Assembly (NCBI GenBank): GCA_902772585.1
Contig: CACYBB010000011.1
Span: 40,317 to 104,316 of the forward strand
From: an uncultured Bacteroidales bacterium
GTDB lineage: Bacteria > Bacteroidota > Bacteroidia > Bacteroidales > Bacteroidaceae
Length of the DNA: 64,000 nucleotides
Direction of reading: 5' to 3'
In this document: positions 50,401-58,578 of the stretch, one piece after another
Layout: every line of letters starts with the position of its first letter
How positions within the stretch are numbered: position 1 is the first letter of the stretch
Position numbers and translations under genes: made by a program
Notes under the pieces: model-generated
The model's database searches: none
The model's input: only the letters and a program-made list of their open reading frames with translations
Told to the model about the DNA's origin: nothing

Positions 50401-51209
50401 TGGTCGGTATTATTGCCTGTCATACCCAGTTGGTCACCAATGGTGGTGTTCCAGGTATTGGTGTTCTTGTTGTAGAGCATGAGGGTGCCCTGTCCGTATA
50501 GCCAGATATTGTCCATCTGGTCGGCAAAGGCATTCAGCGTTGCTGATTTGCGCAGGTGTTGCTGGGCAACGAAGTCTGTCTTCCAGACAGTATGCTGTTG
50601 GCGCATGACGTCGCAGCATACGATGCGACCATCCTCATAGACAATCAGTGCACCATCGCGACACTCGCTGATAGAAGTGATGACACCCTGTGGCACACCA
50701 TGGGCATCGTCAGTATAACCAAACTCATAGAGCAACTGCTGCTGCATGTTGTAGGCTACGACACCCTTGTTGGGAATGGATGCCCAGAAGTTCTTGTGTC
50801 TGTCAATATACACAACGTTGGGCGTTCCCTCTATACCCATGCGACCATAGACCTGCTTCATGTCGCGTTCGAAGTTCTCGCCCTGTGGGTGATAGACGCA
50901 GAATCCTGCTGCTGTTTCTATCCATAGGGTACCCTCCAAGGTCTCCTGGATGCTAATGATATAGCTGTCGGGCAGCGACGAGCCATCCTGTGAGTTACAC
51001 TGGAAATTATGGAACGTATAGCCGTCATAGCGGTATAGTCCGGCAGGAGTTCCCAACCAGACGTAACCTCGTGAGTCCTTTAATATGCAGTTAATCTGAC
51101 TGATAGTCAAGCCATTGTGGGCGTCAAGAGTCTTGAAAAGGTAGACTCCGGCTGCTGCCATTGGCAACGCCAGCATAAGAACTATGAGTAATCTTTTCAG
51201 TATCTTCAT
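47445..51209 (-). CDS. Hybrid-two-component-type regulator lacking phosphorelay residues
   Basis: 1254 residues from 51209, 10 nt after kdsD. Order: signal-anchor, two seven-bladed propellers of Reg_prop repeats (sample GTPAGLYRYDGYTFHNF), Y_Y_Y domain, one membrane helix (LSWWMLTFYVIVLIVIVIIW), a coiled-coil region, a receiver-like domain, a ~100-residue linker, and an AraC-type DNA-binding domain (ending KYGMTPLEYR). The kinase helix reads SDELRQPMARM where SHEIRTPL with its His is expected, no ATP-binding N/G boxes follow, and the receiver's Asp position is Lys984 (VVCKHNM). It would signal without phosphate transfer, perhaps by conformational change. Confidence 0.85.
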   Translation of the reverse strand: MKILKRLLIVLMLALPMAAAGVYLFKTLDAHNGLTISQINCILKDSRGYVWLGTPAGLYRYDGYTFHNFQCNSQDGSSLPDSYIISIQETLEGTLWIETAAGFCVYHPQGENFERDMKQVYGRMGIEGTPNVVYIDRHKNFWASIPNKGVVAYNMQQQLLYEFGYTDDAHGVPQGVITSISECRDGALIVYEDGRIVCCDVMRQQHTVWKTDFVAQQHLRKSATLNAFADQMDNIWLYGQGTLMLYNKNTNTWNTTIGDQLGMTGNNTDHSVNGMAGDRKGNIWIGTDRSGLIRANVNTLEMEFVSPRSVNNIAQMPSQEVIGIQSVYIDDTDLLWIGTEKSGLAYYGDNIYKFQSLMNGDITAIAEDKDGKIWYGTGDKGIIDYEGPLASHKVTCMTTTPDGSLWVGSKQNGLTRIKDGNSTFYSAARDSMKTVIDDHINALSCDKSGNLWIATNGGLQVYNPRMNTFSSYTKENGMLNTNNITSLFYGTNNNLLIGTAEGLVILNLSTREKTVLTGNASNVQSFTNNYITQIYEDSRGLLWIGTREGINILNPVNDELSLLTEKDGLCNNSVCGIAEDKNHSIWITTSNGISRVVVQRNHEDGTFNYGLYNYSISDGLQSNEFNMGSILTKKNGEVLFGGLYGVNWVRHTNKDEQASLPRVMLTQLFVGEQEILTGVNYDGNIILPQALNESNKIELKNSQSTITIKFAAGNYNQGERLQFMYWMEGLDNDWRNGDALLHGVRFRHLGSGEYKLHVKAVSAEGAVSNQERVLEIHVDRPWWLSWWMLTFYVIVLIVIVIIWRFGIKKYKKAWKKRRTVIEELKRQREEIKLASDELRQPMARMTTIIGDMSMKEQSLEGREQLNSLHFQLLQVITRISEMQSTLENPEKKAESTAKDRLELNEEGEIELAVTTGQQLALDITPLRVEGQTQKFCVVFIDNNREFLQFMKAHLCEIYDFHVYDNIKDALPDIDTLKADLVVCKHNMGDSITGSELCNQFKSSHSRNKTKFVLMTDTVLNQDTMNDQNITLAADDYLAKPFNVQEAVMRFNKVMGLAPIEINQNVIEGKETRMLEGQNASMTTATMSFENYTKGNISDSVEPSETPEIQEEQEAPETIVTSEQPNMLDKYYDGNTIGDYSMNNIMDQQLMRNVEQFVLQNMSRGQISLEDMAAAMGMGRVPFFHKIRAITTKTPAEVVREIRLKHACTLLVTTNINLSELAINVGLKTAENFSNIFKDKYGMTPLEYRLKNTRS

Positions 51210-51219
51210 ATACCTTATA

Positions 51220-52167
51220 TTATAATACGCACGCGTAGCGATCGACAATACCCATGAGGTGGTTGTCGCTGTCCACTACCAGCACGTTATGTATTTTATG
51301 TTTGTTCATTATCTTCTGGATATCTGATATCTTTGCCTGCGGACCAACCGTTTTGGGTGTGCGGGTCATGATGTCTTCTACCGTGTGGTTGAAGAACTCT
51401 GCCTGCCACTTCTCCATAGCGCGACGGATGTCTCCGTCTGTAATGAGTCCTGCTATCTTGCCATCTTCGATGGCTATACCCAGTCCCAGCTTACCCTTGC
51501 TGACGTTGATGATAGCCTTGCCCAGATGCATGTCGGCAGACAGTACGGGCAGGTTCTCTGTAATCATCACATCCTGAGCGGTCGTCAACAGGCGCTTTCC
51601 CAGTTCACCGCCTGGGTGGAACTGTGCGAAGTCTTGTGGACGGAAGTGGCGCTTCTCCATCAGAGCGATGGCCAGTGCGTCACCCATTGCCAGGGTGGCG
51701 GTGGTGCTACTGGTGGGTGCCAGGTTCAGTGGACAGGCTTCTTTCTCTACGCTGACATTCAGGTGGCAGGTAGAGTATTTTGCCAACAGTGACTGTGGGT
51801 TGCCGCTCATGCCGATAATGGGTATCTGCATGTGCAGGACCATGGGGATGAAACGCAACAACTCGTCCGTCTGTCCTGAATTAGAGATAGCTACCACCAC
51901 GTCTCCATGTGACATCACACCCAGGTCGCCATGATAGACGTCCAGTGGATTGATGAAGAACGATGGCGTTCCTGTCGAGGCCAGTGTTGCTGCAATCTTG
52001 GCACCAATGTGTCCACTCTTGCCCACACCAGTTACGATAACCTTGCCCTTGCAGTCCATAATCATATCTACTGCACGCTCAAAGTCTTCGTCCATCTTTG
52101 GTATCAGGTCGAGTATGGCCTGTGCCTCATCTTTCAGACATTGTATAGCAATCTCTCTTGTTGTCAT
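51220..52167 (-). CDS. kdsD: Arabinose-5-phosphate isomerase (KpsF/GutQ family)
   Basis: Converts D-ribulose 5-phosphate to D-arabinose 5-phosphate, the first step to KDO in lipopolysaccharide. 315 residues. SIS domain with VTGVGKSGHIGAKIAATLAS and YHGDLG; two CBS domains at the C-terminus (MITENLPVLSADMHLGKAII; MTRTPKTVGPQAKISDIQKI). It lies 20 nt after kdsA, which supports the role over GutQ-type sugar metabolism. Confidence 0.93.
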   Translation of the reverse strand: MTTREIAIQCLKDEAQAILDLIPKMDEDFERAVDMIMDCKGKVIVTGVGKSGHIGAKIAATLASTGTPSFFINPLDVYHGDLGVMSHGDVVVAISNSGQTDELLRFIPMVLHMQIPIIGMSGNPQSLLAKYSTCHLNVSVEKEACPLNLAPTSSTTATLAMGDALAIALMEKRHFRPQDFAQFHPGGELGKRLLTTAQDVMITENLPVLSADMHLGKAIINVSKGKLGLGIAIEDGKIAGLITDGDIRRAMEKWQAEFFNHTVEDIMTRTPKTVGPQAKISDIQKIMNKHKIHNVLVVDSDNHLMGIVDRYACVL

Positions 52168-52187
52168 TTCTATTTTTCGTTATTACG

Positions 52188-52943
52188 TTATAACGATAAT
52201 TCTTTAATCAGCGCCTCAAGCTTCTCCAGCTCTAGCATGTTGGCAGCATCGCTGAGGCCTTGGTCTGGGGTGGGGTGCACCTCAAAGAACCATCCTGTTG
52301 CACCAAAGGCTTTGGCTGCCATTGCCATCTGGGGCACGAAGCGGCGGTCTCCGCCAGTCTTTCCGTCTGCACCACCTGGACGCTGAACGCTATGTGTGCA
52401 GTCCATGATGACGGTATCGGTAATCTCCAGCATATCGGGGATGTTGCGGAAGTCAACCACCAGATTGTTGTAGCCCATCATGTTGCCACGCTCCGTGAGC
52501 CATACTTCCTTGGCACCACCATCGCGGGCTTTCTCCACAGGGTACTTCATATCGTGACCACTCAGGAACTGGGCTTTCTTGATGTTTACCGTCTTGCCGG
52601 TCTTGGCAGCAGCCAGCAGCAGATCGGTCTGGCGACAGAGAAAGGCGGGAATCTGCAGCACATCACACACCTGTCCAGCAGGTTCTGCCTGCCAGGCTTC
52701 GTGGATGTCGGTCAGTATGCGCAGACCATATTTAGACTTCACGTCGCTCAACATTTGCAGTCCTTTATCAATGCCAGGGCCTCGAAACGAATGCACCGAG
52801 GTGCGGTTCGCTTTGTCAAACGATGCCTTGAATATGATGTCAGTACCCAATTTCTTGTTGATTTCCACCAGTTTTGTAGCCACTGTGTCCAGTAACTCGG
52901 CGGATTCTATCACGCATGGGCCTGCAATAAACGTCTTTCTCAT
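52188..52943 (-). CDS. kdsA: KDO-8-phosphate synthase
   Basis: Condenses PEP with arabinose 5-phosphate to KDO-8-phosphate. 251 residues, slightly shorter than the E. coli enzyme (284). Signatures: FIAGPCVIESAE, FKASFDKANRTS, GLRILTDIHE, DVLQIPAFLCRQTDLL, WLTERGNMMGYNNLVVDFRN and VMDCTHSVQRPG. First gene of kdsA-kdsD-regulator-cls, driven by the promoter at 52970-53001. Confidence 0.97.
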   Translation of the reverse strand: MRKTFIAGPCVIESAELLDTVATKLVEINKKLGTDIIFKASFDKANRTSVHSFRGPGIDKGLQMLSDVKSKYGLRILTDIHEAWQAEPAGQVCDVLQIPAFLCRQTDLLLAAAKTGKTVNIKKAQFLSGHDMKYPVEKARDGGAKEVWLTERGNMMGYNNLVVDFRNIPDMLEITDTVIMDCTHSVQRPGGADGKTGGDRRFVPQMAMAAKAFGATGWFFEVHPTPDQGLSDAANMLELEKLEALIKELSL

Positions 52944-52969
52944 GCCTCTTGTGTTTACATAATACCTCG

Positions 52970-53001
52970 CAAAGGTACAAAGAAGTTACCAAAAATGCAA
53001 A
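52970..53001 (-). promoter_or_regulatory. Promoter of the kdsA operon
   Basis: On the minus strand TTTG (rc of 52998-53001), 20 nt, then TACCTTTG (rc of 52970-52977), 27 nt before ATG at 52943. Confidence 0.8.
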
Positions 53002-53102
53002 TTTTTTAGCACTTTTCCCCCTTTTTACTGATTTTAATCAATTTTTTTAGTTAAAAATGCGTTTTTTTAGGAAAATTTGATACACCGTATAGTTTTTTTG
53101 TT

Positions 53103-53110
53103 TAACTTTG
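53103..53110 (+). promoter_or_regulatory. -7 promoter box of the outer-membrane barrel gene
   Basis: TAACTTTG with a TTTG 23 nt upstream (53076-53079), slightly long. The leader to ATG at 53197 is about 80 nt and AT-rich, as in many strongly expressed Bacteroidetes porin genes. Confidence 0.55.
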
Positions 53111-53196
53111 CACCGTCAAAACGAAAAAAATCGTTAAGACAACTAAAAAAAAAGAAAGAAACGCATTTATTCATTAATTTATTAAAAATTAAAATT

Positions 53197-53811
53197 ATGA
53201 AGAAGATTATGATGACTTTGGCTGCAGTCGCAGTAGCAGCTACAATGAACGCTCAGGTTTACATTGGTGGTAACCTTGGTTTCACTTCTAGCAAGGACAA
53301 GACTAATCCTACCGACGAGCAGACCATCACTGGTTTCTCTATTCAGCCTGAGATTGGCTACCAGCTGGACGACAAGTTCGGTGTTGGTATCGTTCTTGGA
53401 TATACTAGCGCCAAGACCAAGCATGAGGGTACTATCAATGGTGTTGCTTATTCTTCTGATGTTAAGTCTTCAGCTTTCGCTGTTAAGCCTTACCTCCGTT
53501 ATCAGTGCTTCACTGCTGGTAATTTCAACGTATTCGTTGATGGTGGTCTTGCATTCCAGACAATTTCTCGTGACAACATGAAGAACGAGATGGACTTCGG
53601 TTTGTTCGTATCTCCTGGTATCGCTTACAATGTTAACGAGAAGTGGAGCATCGTTGCTCACTTGAACGATATGTTCTCTCTGGGTTACCACAAGGATGCT
53701 GTTGCTGATATTGCTGGTGCTCCAGACGCTCCTACATCATTCAACGTTGGTCTCGCATCCGGTGGTTTCAACCTCGGTTCACTGACCTTCGGTGTTTACT
53801 ACAACTTCTAA
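53197..53811 (+). CDS. Small outer-membrane beta-barrel (porin-like) protein
   Basis: 204 residues from ATG at 53197; the longer frame starts upstream of the promoter. Signal peptide MKKIMMTLAAVAVAATMNAQ. Alternating polar/apolar strands with Gly turns (YIGGNLGFTSSKDKTNP, IQPEIGYQLDDKFGVGIVLG, SWIV-type strands near the end) and a terminal Phe (FGVYYNF), as in OmpA/OmpW-type eight-stranded barrels. Codon use is strongly biased to GGT, GCT and AAG, suggesting high expression. A terminator follows. Confidence 0.85.
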   Translation: MKKIMMTLAAVAVAATMNAQVYIGGNLGFTSSKDKTNPTDEQTITGFSIQPEIGYQLDDKFGVGIVLGYTSAKTKHEGTINGVAYSSDVKSSAFAVKPYLRYQCFTAGNFNVFVDGGLAFQTISRDNMKNEMDFGLFVSPGIAYNVNEKWSIVAHLNDMFSLGYHKDAVADIAGAPDAPTSFNVGLASGGFNLGSLTFGVYYNF

Positions 53812-53840
53812 TTCAGAGAGTTTAGTTTAAGTAACAATAA

Positions 53841-53872
53841 AAATAAGGTGAGTCGCAAGGCTCACCTTATTT
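53841..53872. terminator. Terminator after the barrel gene
   Basis: AAATAAGGTGAG and CTCACCTTATTT form a perfect 12-bp stem with an 8-nt loop, A-rich before and TATTTG after; it can serve both converging genes. Confidence 0.9.
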
Positions 53873-53904
53873 ATTTGTGCTATTTTTCAATTATCTCTTC
53901 ATTT

Positions 53905-56229
53905 TTAATTCTTAATATGCACATCCTGCTGTGGGAATGGGATCTCGATGTTGTTCTCGTTCAGGGTGTCGTAGATGGCGGTAAGCACCTGACTGGTGAC
54001 GACACCACGCATCAGAGCCTCCGTCCAGACATAGAGCTTGAAGTTGACACTGCTGTCGCCCAACTCAGAGACGCGCGCAAAGACGTCTTTCGCTGGGTCT
54101 GTGCCATCCAGATGCAGGTCGTTGATGGTGTCCTCTATCAGTCGCTTCACCTGTGCTATATTCGAGCCGTAGGCCACGCCGAAGGGGATAATCTGCAGTA
54201 CGTATTCGTGGTTGCGCGTCAGGTTCTTATAGTTCTTTGAGAACAGCTGGGCGTTCTGGAAGGTGATAACCTCACCCGTTAGTGCTTCTATCACCGTAGA
54301 AGTATAGTTGATGCTGGTGACGTGACCCGTTGTGTCGTCAATCTGTATCAGGTCACCTACCTTGATACGTCCTGTCATCAGCGAGATGCCGTAGTAGATA
54401 TTCTCGATGATGTCTTTCGAGGCGAAACCGATACCTGTTGACAAACCGCCTGTGATGACCAGCAACCACTGCATGGAGACGTTGAGGATACCCATGGAGA
54501 TGAGGAACCACGAGCCCCAGACCATTACTTGCAGCACGTTCTTGCCCATGACCTCTCGGCTGGCAGCCGTCTCTGGGTCTTTGTTTTCGAAGTGCATACG
54601 CATCAGTTGCAGGATGGTGCGGTTCAGATAGCTGAAGAAGAACCACATCGTCACCACCATGGCCAGCGTCAGGATGCTCAGCTTCAGGTTCTTCAGGTCA
54701 ACAAAGTAGTATTTGAAAGCTCTCCAGCAGAGGTCGCTGAGGTTGAAGACGTTGGCTGCCCAATAGATGCTGATCATCACTGAGCAGACACCCATCGTTG
54801 GCAGCAGCACCTCGTAGGCCAAATCGTAGGCCCACGTCTGAGTGATGGGACGGTCTGTGAAGCGGTGGCGCAGTCCATAGAGTTTCAGATACTGGCTGAC
54901 GCAGGTGATGGTAAGGATACACGTCAACTGCATAATCCACCAGATGAGAATCTGTACGGCCAGCAGTGTGTAGCCCGACCACGAGCATCCCACGCTGATG
55001 AGGAATACTGTCAGCGAGATATAGGTGTAGAACATATCCCAGCGGGGCACGTTCTTGTTGTGGCGTCCTATCACGTTCCACTGCCACAGTGCACAGATGA
55101 GCAGGATGGGTGGGAAGATGATGTTGACCAGCTCGTTAGGTATCAAGATGATACGGATGGCGATGACCAGGAAACCTACGAAGAGTAGGGGCGTATAGAT
55201 GCGGAAGGCGCTCTTAATCTGGTCGCCCGTTACGCGTAGCAATAGCGAGATGAGGATGACGCCCAGCAGCCATGCATACTCTACCAGCAGATTGGCTGCC
55301 ATGATGAAGAAGTTCTGGTCGGTCAGAGCCAGCGTGATACCCAGGATGAGTGCGAAGGTAATCGTCGTCGTTGCCAGCGTGATGCAGGTACGCTTCTTCA
55401 TGAATTCTGGTGTGCGGAACCGCTTGGGCACCACAAAGCGGATAACCAGGAAGTTGACCAGCGTGGCAATGATGGCGTAGAAGATGGTAGAGATGAGCAG
55501 ACCGAAAATCCAGCGGCTGTCCCATTGCGAATGGGCATTGGGCTGGTATTTCTTCTGTACCGTACGCTCCATGGCGCGCCAGTAGCGTGCCCAGCTCTTG
55601 ATGATGGCGAAATAGCTGTCGCCACCGTTCTTGAAGATGTTGGTCTGTATGTCGCTATAGCGCTTGTTGGCATAGTCGTTCAGATTGCTCAGGCGCTTCT
55701 CCGTCATGTCGTAGTAGCGGATATAGTCTTTCAGCGTGGCGCGGTTCTCCTCCAGCGAGTTGCGGATGTTGGTAGCCAGCGTCATGCAGACGTTGCGGTC
55801 GGTCTTGCCCTTGTCGTCCAGCAGGTTAACAGGCATCAGCTTCAGCGACGTGATGAGCGAGTCGTAGCGCGCTATCTCAGAGTCCGTCTTCTCCATGAAC
55901 AGCTTAAAGGGCAGCTGCTGGCGACGGAAGTCATGATACTGCTCGGTGGCCTCATGACAGGCGTAGGTTAGGTCGAAGACGTAGTCCAACTTCTGGGAAT
56001 ACAGCATCAGCGAGTTCTGGTTAGAGCGCTGCATGGTCTCCATCAATCGCTGGCGCACCTGATCACTCTGCTTGCGGTTCATCTCTATCTGCTGCGACAG
56101 TTCACGGTGGTGCGTCGTCAGCTCCGTACGCAGTATCTGCAGTGTCTGCTGCAGGTCTTTCTCTTTCAGTACCGCTTGTGCGCTCAGTGTGGTGAGCAGC
56201 ACCAGCAAGATGGTCAATAATCTCTTCAT
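53905..56229 (-). CDS. Large mechanosensitive channel, MscS family (MscK-like layout)
   Basis: 774 residues. Signal peptide (MKRLLTILLVLLTTLSAQA), a periplasmic coiled-coil region (~25-240), then about eleven membrane helices and the MscS core at ~555-770. The pore helix and its cytoplasmic vestibule read GGLSTGIGFASKDIIENIYY and MTGRIKVGDLIQIDDTTGHV. The small-residue Gly/Ala pattern of the pore is kept. Such channels open under membrane tension and release osmolytes. A -7 box TAAATTTG lies at 56256-56263 on the minus strand. Confidence 0.92.
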   Translation of the reverse strand: MKRLLTILLVLLTTLSAQAVLKEKDLQQTLQILRTELTTHHRELSQQIEMNRKQSDQVRQRLMETMQRSNQNSLMLYSQKLDYVFDLTYACHEATEQYHDFRRQQLPFKLFMEKTDSEIARYDSLITSLKLMPVNLLDDKGKTDRNVCMTLATNIRNSLEENRATLKDYIRYYDMTEKRLSNLNDYANKRYSDIQTNIFKNGGDSYFAIIKSWARYWRAMERTVQKKYQPNAHSQWDSRWIFGLLISTIFYAIIATLVNFLVIRFVVPKRFRTPEFMKKRTCITLATTTITFALILGITLALTDQNFFIMAANLLVEYAWLLGVILISLLLRVTGDQIKSAFRIYTPLLFVGFLVIAIRIILIPNELVNIIFPPILLICALWQWNVIGRHNKNVPRWDMFYTYISLTVFLISVGCSWSGYTLLAVQILIWWIMQLTCILTITCVSQYLKLYGLRHRFTDRPITQTWAYDLAYEVLLPTMGVCSVMISIYWAANVFNLSDLCWRAFKYYFVDLKNLKLSILTLAMVVTMWFFFSYLNRTILQLMRMHFENKDPETAASREVMGKNVLQVMVWGSWFLISMGILNVSMQWLLVITGGLSTGIGFASKDIIENIYYGISLMTGRIKVGDLIQIDDTTGHVTSINYTSTVIEALTGEVITFQNAQLFSKNYKNLTRNHEYVLQIIPFGVAYGSNIAQVKRLIEDTINDLHLDGTDPAKDVFARVSELGDSSVNFKLYVWTEALMRGVVTSQVLTAIYDTLNENNIEIPFPQQDVHIKN

Positions 56230-56255
56230 TCTAGCCTTTTCTATAAATTTTCGTG

Positions 56256-56263
56256 CAAATTTA
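56256..56263 (-). promoter_or_regulatory. -7 promoter box of the MscS-family gene
   Basis: TAAATTTG on the minus strand, 26 nt before ATG. Confidence 0.5.
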
Positions 56264-56307
56264 AAAAATAATTCCCAATAATGCGTTATGAATTATGATT
56301 TATTTTG

Positions 56308-56315
56308 TAATTTTG
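56308..56315 (+). promoter_or_regulatory. -7 promoter box of the kinase-mannanase pair
   Basis: TAATTTTG, 14 nt before ATG at 56330. It lies inside the longer open frame and so rules out the Met at 56288. Confidence 0.6.
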
Positions 56316-56329
56316 TGGCAAAATCAAAA

Positions 56330-57256
56330 ATGAGAACCAATATGATACTAATTGCTGACAGCGGAAGCACCAAGACAGACTGGACGCTCCTGCACTCTAC
56401 TAATCCTTTGTTGAAGAGCGAGGAAATCGCTACGTTCCGAACCCAGGGCATTACCCCCATCCACCAGACGGCAGGTGACATTCGCGACATCATCGAGCGC
56501 GAGTTGTTGCCCCAGTTGTCCAGTTTTCCCCGTGCCAAACTCATTGCGTCGGGTGTGCTGGAGAACCCGTTGCTGCAGAACCTGCACCTCTTTTTCTATG
56601 GCAGTGGCTGCACCCCGGCTCATGTTCCGATGATGGTTCAGTTGATGAACGAGGAGTTGTCACCCAAGACCGTCGAGGTGCATAGCGACCTGATGGCTGC
56701 TGCCCGTGCACTGTGTGGTCACGAGGCTGGTATGGCGTGCATCCTTGGTACTGGTGCCAACAGTTGTCTGTATGATGGTGAGAACATTGTTCAGAACACT
56801 CCCGCCCTGGGCTATATCCTTGGCGACGAGGGCAGTGGCTCCGTCTTGGGCCGTCTGTTCCTGAACGCCATCTTCAAGAATCCTGCGCTGGCCGATGTCC
56901 GCGACGAGTTCCTGAAGGTCAACAAGTGGGAGCAGAAGGACATCATCCAGAAGGTCTATCGTGAGCCGATGGTTAACCGCTGGCTGGCCTCGCTGTCGCC
57001 ATTCATCCTGGAGCATATCGCCAATCCTTATATCAAGCAGTTGGTCATTGACAACTTTCGTGACTTCTTCCGCAAGAATATCGTGCCCTACAATCGTCCC
57101 GATCTGCCCGTCCACTTCGTGGGTTCTATGGCTCACCACTATCTCGAGCAGCTGAAGGAGGCCGCTCATGCTGAGGGCTTCACTGTTGGCAACATCCTGC
57201 AGAACCCCATCGAGGGTCTTGTCGTTTATCACGGAACACCAGCACAGACATTATGA
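56330..57256 (+). CDS. BadF/BadG-type ATPase, N-acetylglucosamine-kinase-like
   Basis: 308 residues. The actin-like ATPase fold has phosphate-1 loop IADSGSTKTDW, phosphate-2 loop CILGTGANSCLYDG and the adenosine motif ILGDEGSGSVLGR. Close relatives phosphorylate GlcNAc or other amino sugars; members of this size are common beside glycosidases in Bacteroidetes. Start at 56330 or 56342. Its TGA overlaps the ATG of the mannanase gene (ATGA), so the two are coupled and the substrate may derive from the same glycan. Confidence 0.85.
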   Translation: MRTNMILIADSGSTKTDWTLLHSTNPLLKSEEIATFRTQGITPIHQTAGDIRDIIERELLPQLSSFPRAKLIASGVLENPLLQNLHLFFYGSGCTPAHVPMMVQLMNEELSPKTVEVHSDLMAAARALCGHEAGMACILGTGANSCLYDGENIVQNTPALGYILGDEGSGSVLGRLFLNAIFKNPALADVRDEFLKVNKWEQKDIIQKVYREPMVNRWLASLSPFILEHIANPYIKQLVIDNFRDFFRKNIVPYNRPDLPVHFVGSMAHHYLEQLKEAAHAEGFTVGNILQNPIEGLVVYHGTPAQTL

Positions 57257-58554
57257 AGAAATTGTTATTCCTGGCCTTTGCGGCCCTGTCGATGATAGCC
57301 TGCAACAAGCAGCAGACCGACGATAATCCGTTTGTTCATGTTGTTGATGGTCATTTCATCCGCGATGGTAAACCTTATTATTATGTAGGCACTAATTTCT
57401 GGTATGGTGCCATTCTCGCCTCCGAGGGTCAGGGCGGCAATCGCGAGCGCCTGACTGTCGAACTCGACGCCATGAAGAAGATGGGCATTGACAATCTGCG
57501 CATCCTCGTGGGTGCCGATGGTGAGCGTGGCGTGAAGACCAAGGTGGAGCCTACGCTGCAGGTGGAACCAGGTGTCTATAACGACACCATCCTGGCAGGT
57601 CTCGACTACCTGCTCATGGAGATGGGCAAGCGCCACATGGTGGCTGTGCTCTACCTGAACAACTCATGGGAGTGGAGTGGGGGCTACGGCTTCTATCTGG
57701 AGCATGCCGGCGAGGGCAAGCAGCCGCGTCCCGACGATGTGGGCTATCCTGCCTTTATGGAGGCTATGAGCAAGTTTGCGTCTAACGAGAAGGCTCACGC
57801 CTTGTTCTACGACCACGTCCGCAACATCGTGTCGCGTACCAATCGCTATACGGGTGTGAAGTATGCCGACGACCCCACCATCATGTCGTGGCAGATAGGC
57901 AACGAGCCGCGTGCCTTCTCCAAAGAGGCATTGCCCGACTTCGAGAAGTGGCTCGCAGAGGCCTCGGCGCTGATTCGTTCGCTCGACAATAACCACCTCA
58001 TTTCCATTGGTAGCGAGGGCTCGTGGGGCTGCGAGAACGACTACGACTGCTACGAGCGCATCTGTGCTGACAAGAATGTGGACTACTGCAACGTCCACCT
58101 GTGGCCCTACAACTGGGGTTGGTCAAAGCCCGACTCGCTGGTGGAGAATCTGCCGCGTGCCTGCGACAATACCAAGGAGTATCTGAGTCGCCATCTGGAG
58201 ATTTGTCAGCGCCTGCGCAAGCCGCTTGTGATGGAGGAGTTCGGCTATCCTCGCGATGGCTTCTCGTTCTCACCCACCAGCACCACTGAGGGTCGTGACG
58301 GCTACTACCGCTTTGTCTTCTCCTTCGTGGCTGAGAATGCCGAGACGGGTGGCCTCTTTGCCGGTTGCAACTTCTGGGGCTGGGGCGGCGTGGCTCAACC
58401 TCGTCACGAACAGTGGCAGGTGGGCGACGACTATACAGGAGACCCCGCGCAGGAGGCGCAGGGTCTGAATAGTGTCTTCTCTAGCGATTCTACCACCCTC
58501 TCCGTTGTCCGCGAGCAGGCAGCGCGCATGCAGAAAGTTATTGATAACCAATAA
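57253..58554 (+). CDS. Beta-mannanase-like GH5 (subfamily 7) lipoprotein
   Basis: 433 residues. Lipoprotein signal peptide with MIAC. The TIM barrel opens DGKPYYYVGTNFWYGAILAS, a subfamily-7 hallmark; the acid/base Glu lies in QIGNEPRAF and the nucleophile Glu in VMEEFGYPRD. Family 5_7 enzymes cut beta-1,4-mannan chains. With ManA on the other strand 1.2 kb away, uptake and use of mannan sugars is plausible. No SusC/D pair is nearby. Confidence 0.9.
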   Translation: MKKLLFLAFAALSMIACNKQQTDDNPFVHVVDGHFIRDGKPYYYVGTNFWYGAILASEGQGGNRERLTVELDAMKKMGIDNLRILVGADGERGVKTKVEPTLQVEPGVYNDTILAGLDYLLMEMGKRHMVAVLYLNNSWEWSGGYGFYLEHAGEGKQPRPDDVGYPAFMEAMSKFASNEKAHALFYDHVRNIVSRTNRYTGVKYADDPTIMSWQIGNEPRAFSKEALPDFEKWLAEASALIRSLDNNHLISIGSEGSWGCENDYDCYERICADKNVDYCNVHLWPYNWGWSKPDSLVENLPRACDNTKEYLSRHLEICQRLRKPLVMEEFGYPRDGFSFSPTSTTEGRDGYYRFVFSFVAENAETGGLFAGCNFWGWGGVAQPRHEQWQVGDDYTGDPAQEAQGLNSVFSSDSTTLSVVREQAARMQKVIDNQ

Positions 58555-58578
58555 CCGTTAACTAATAACCGTTAACCG

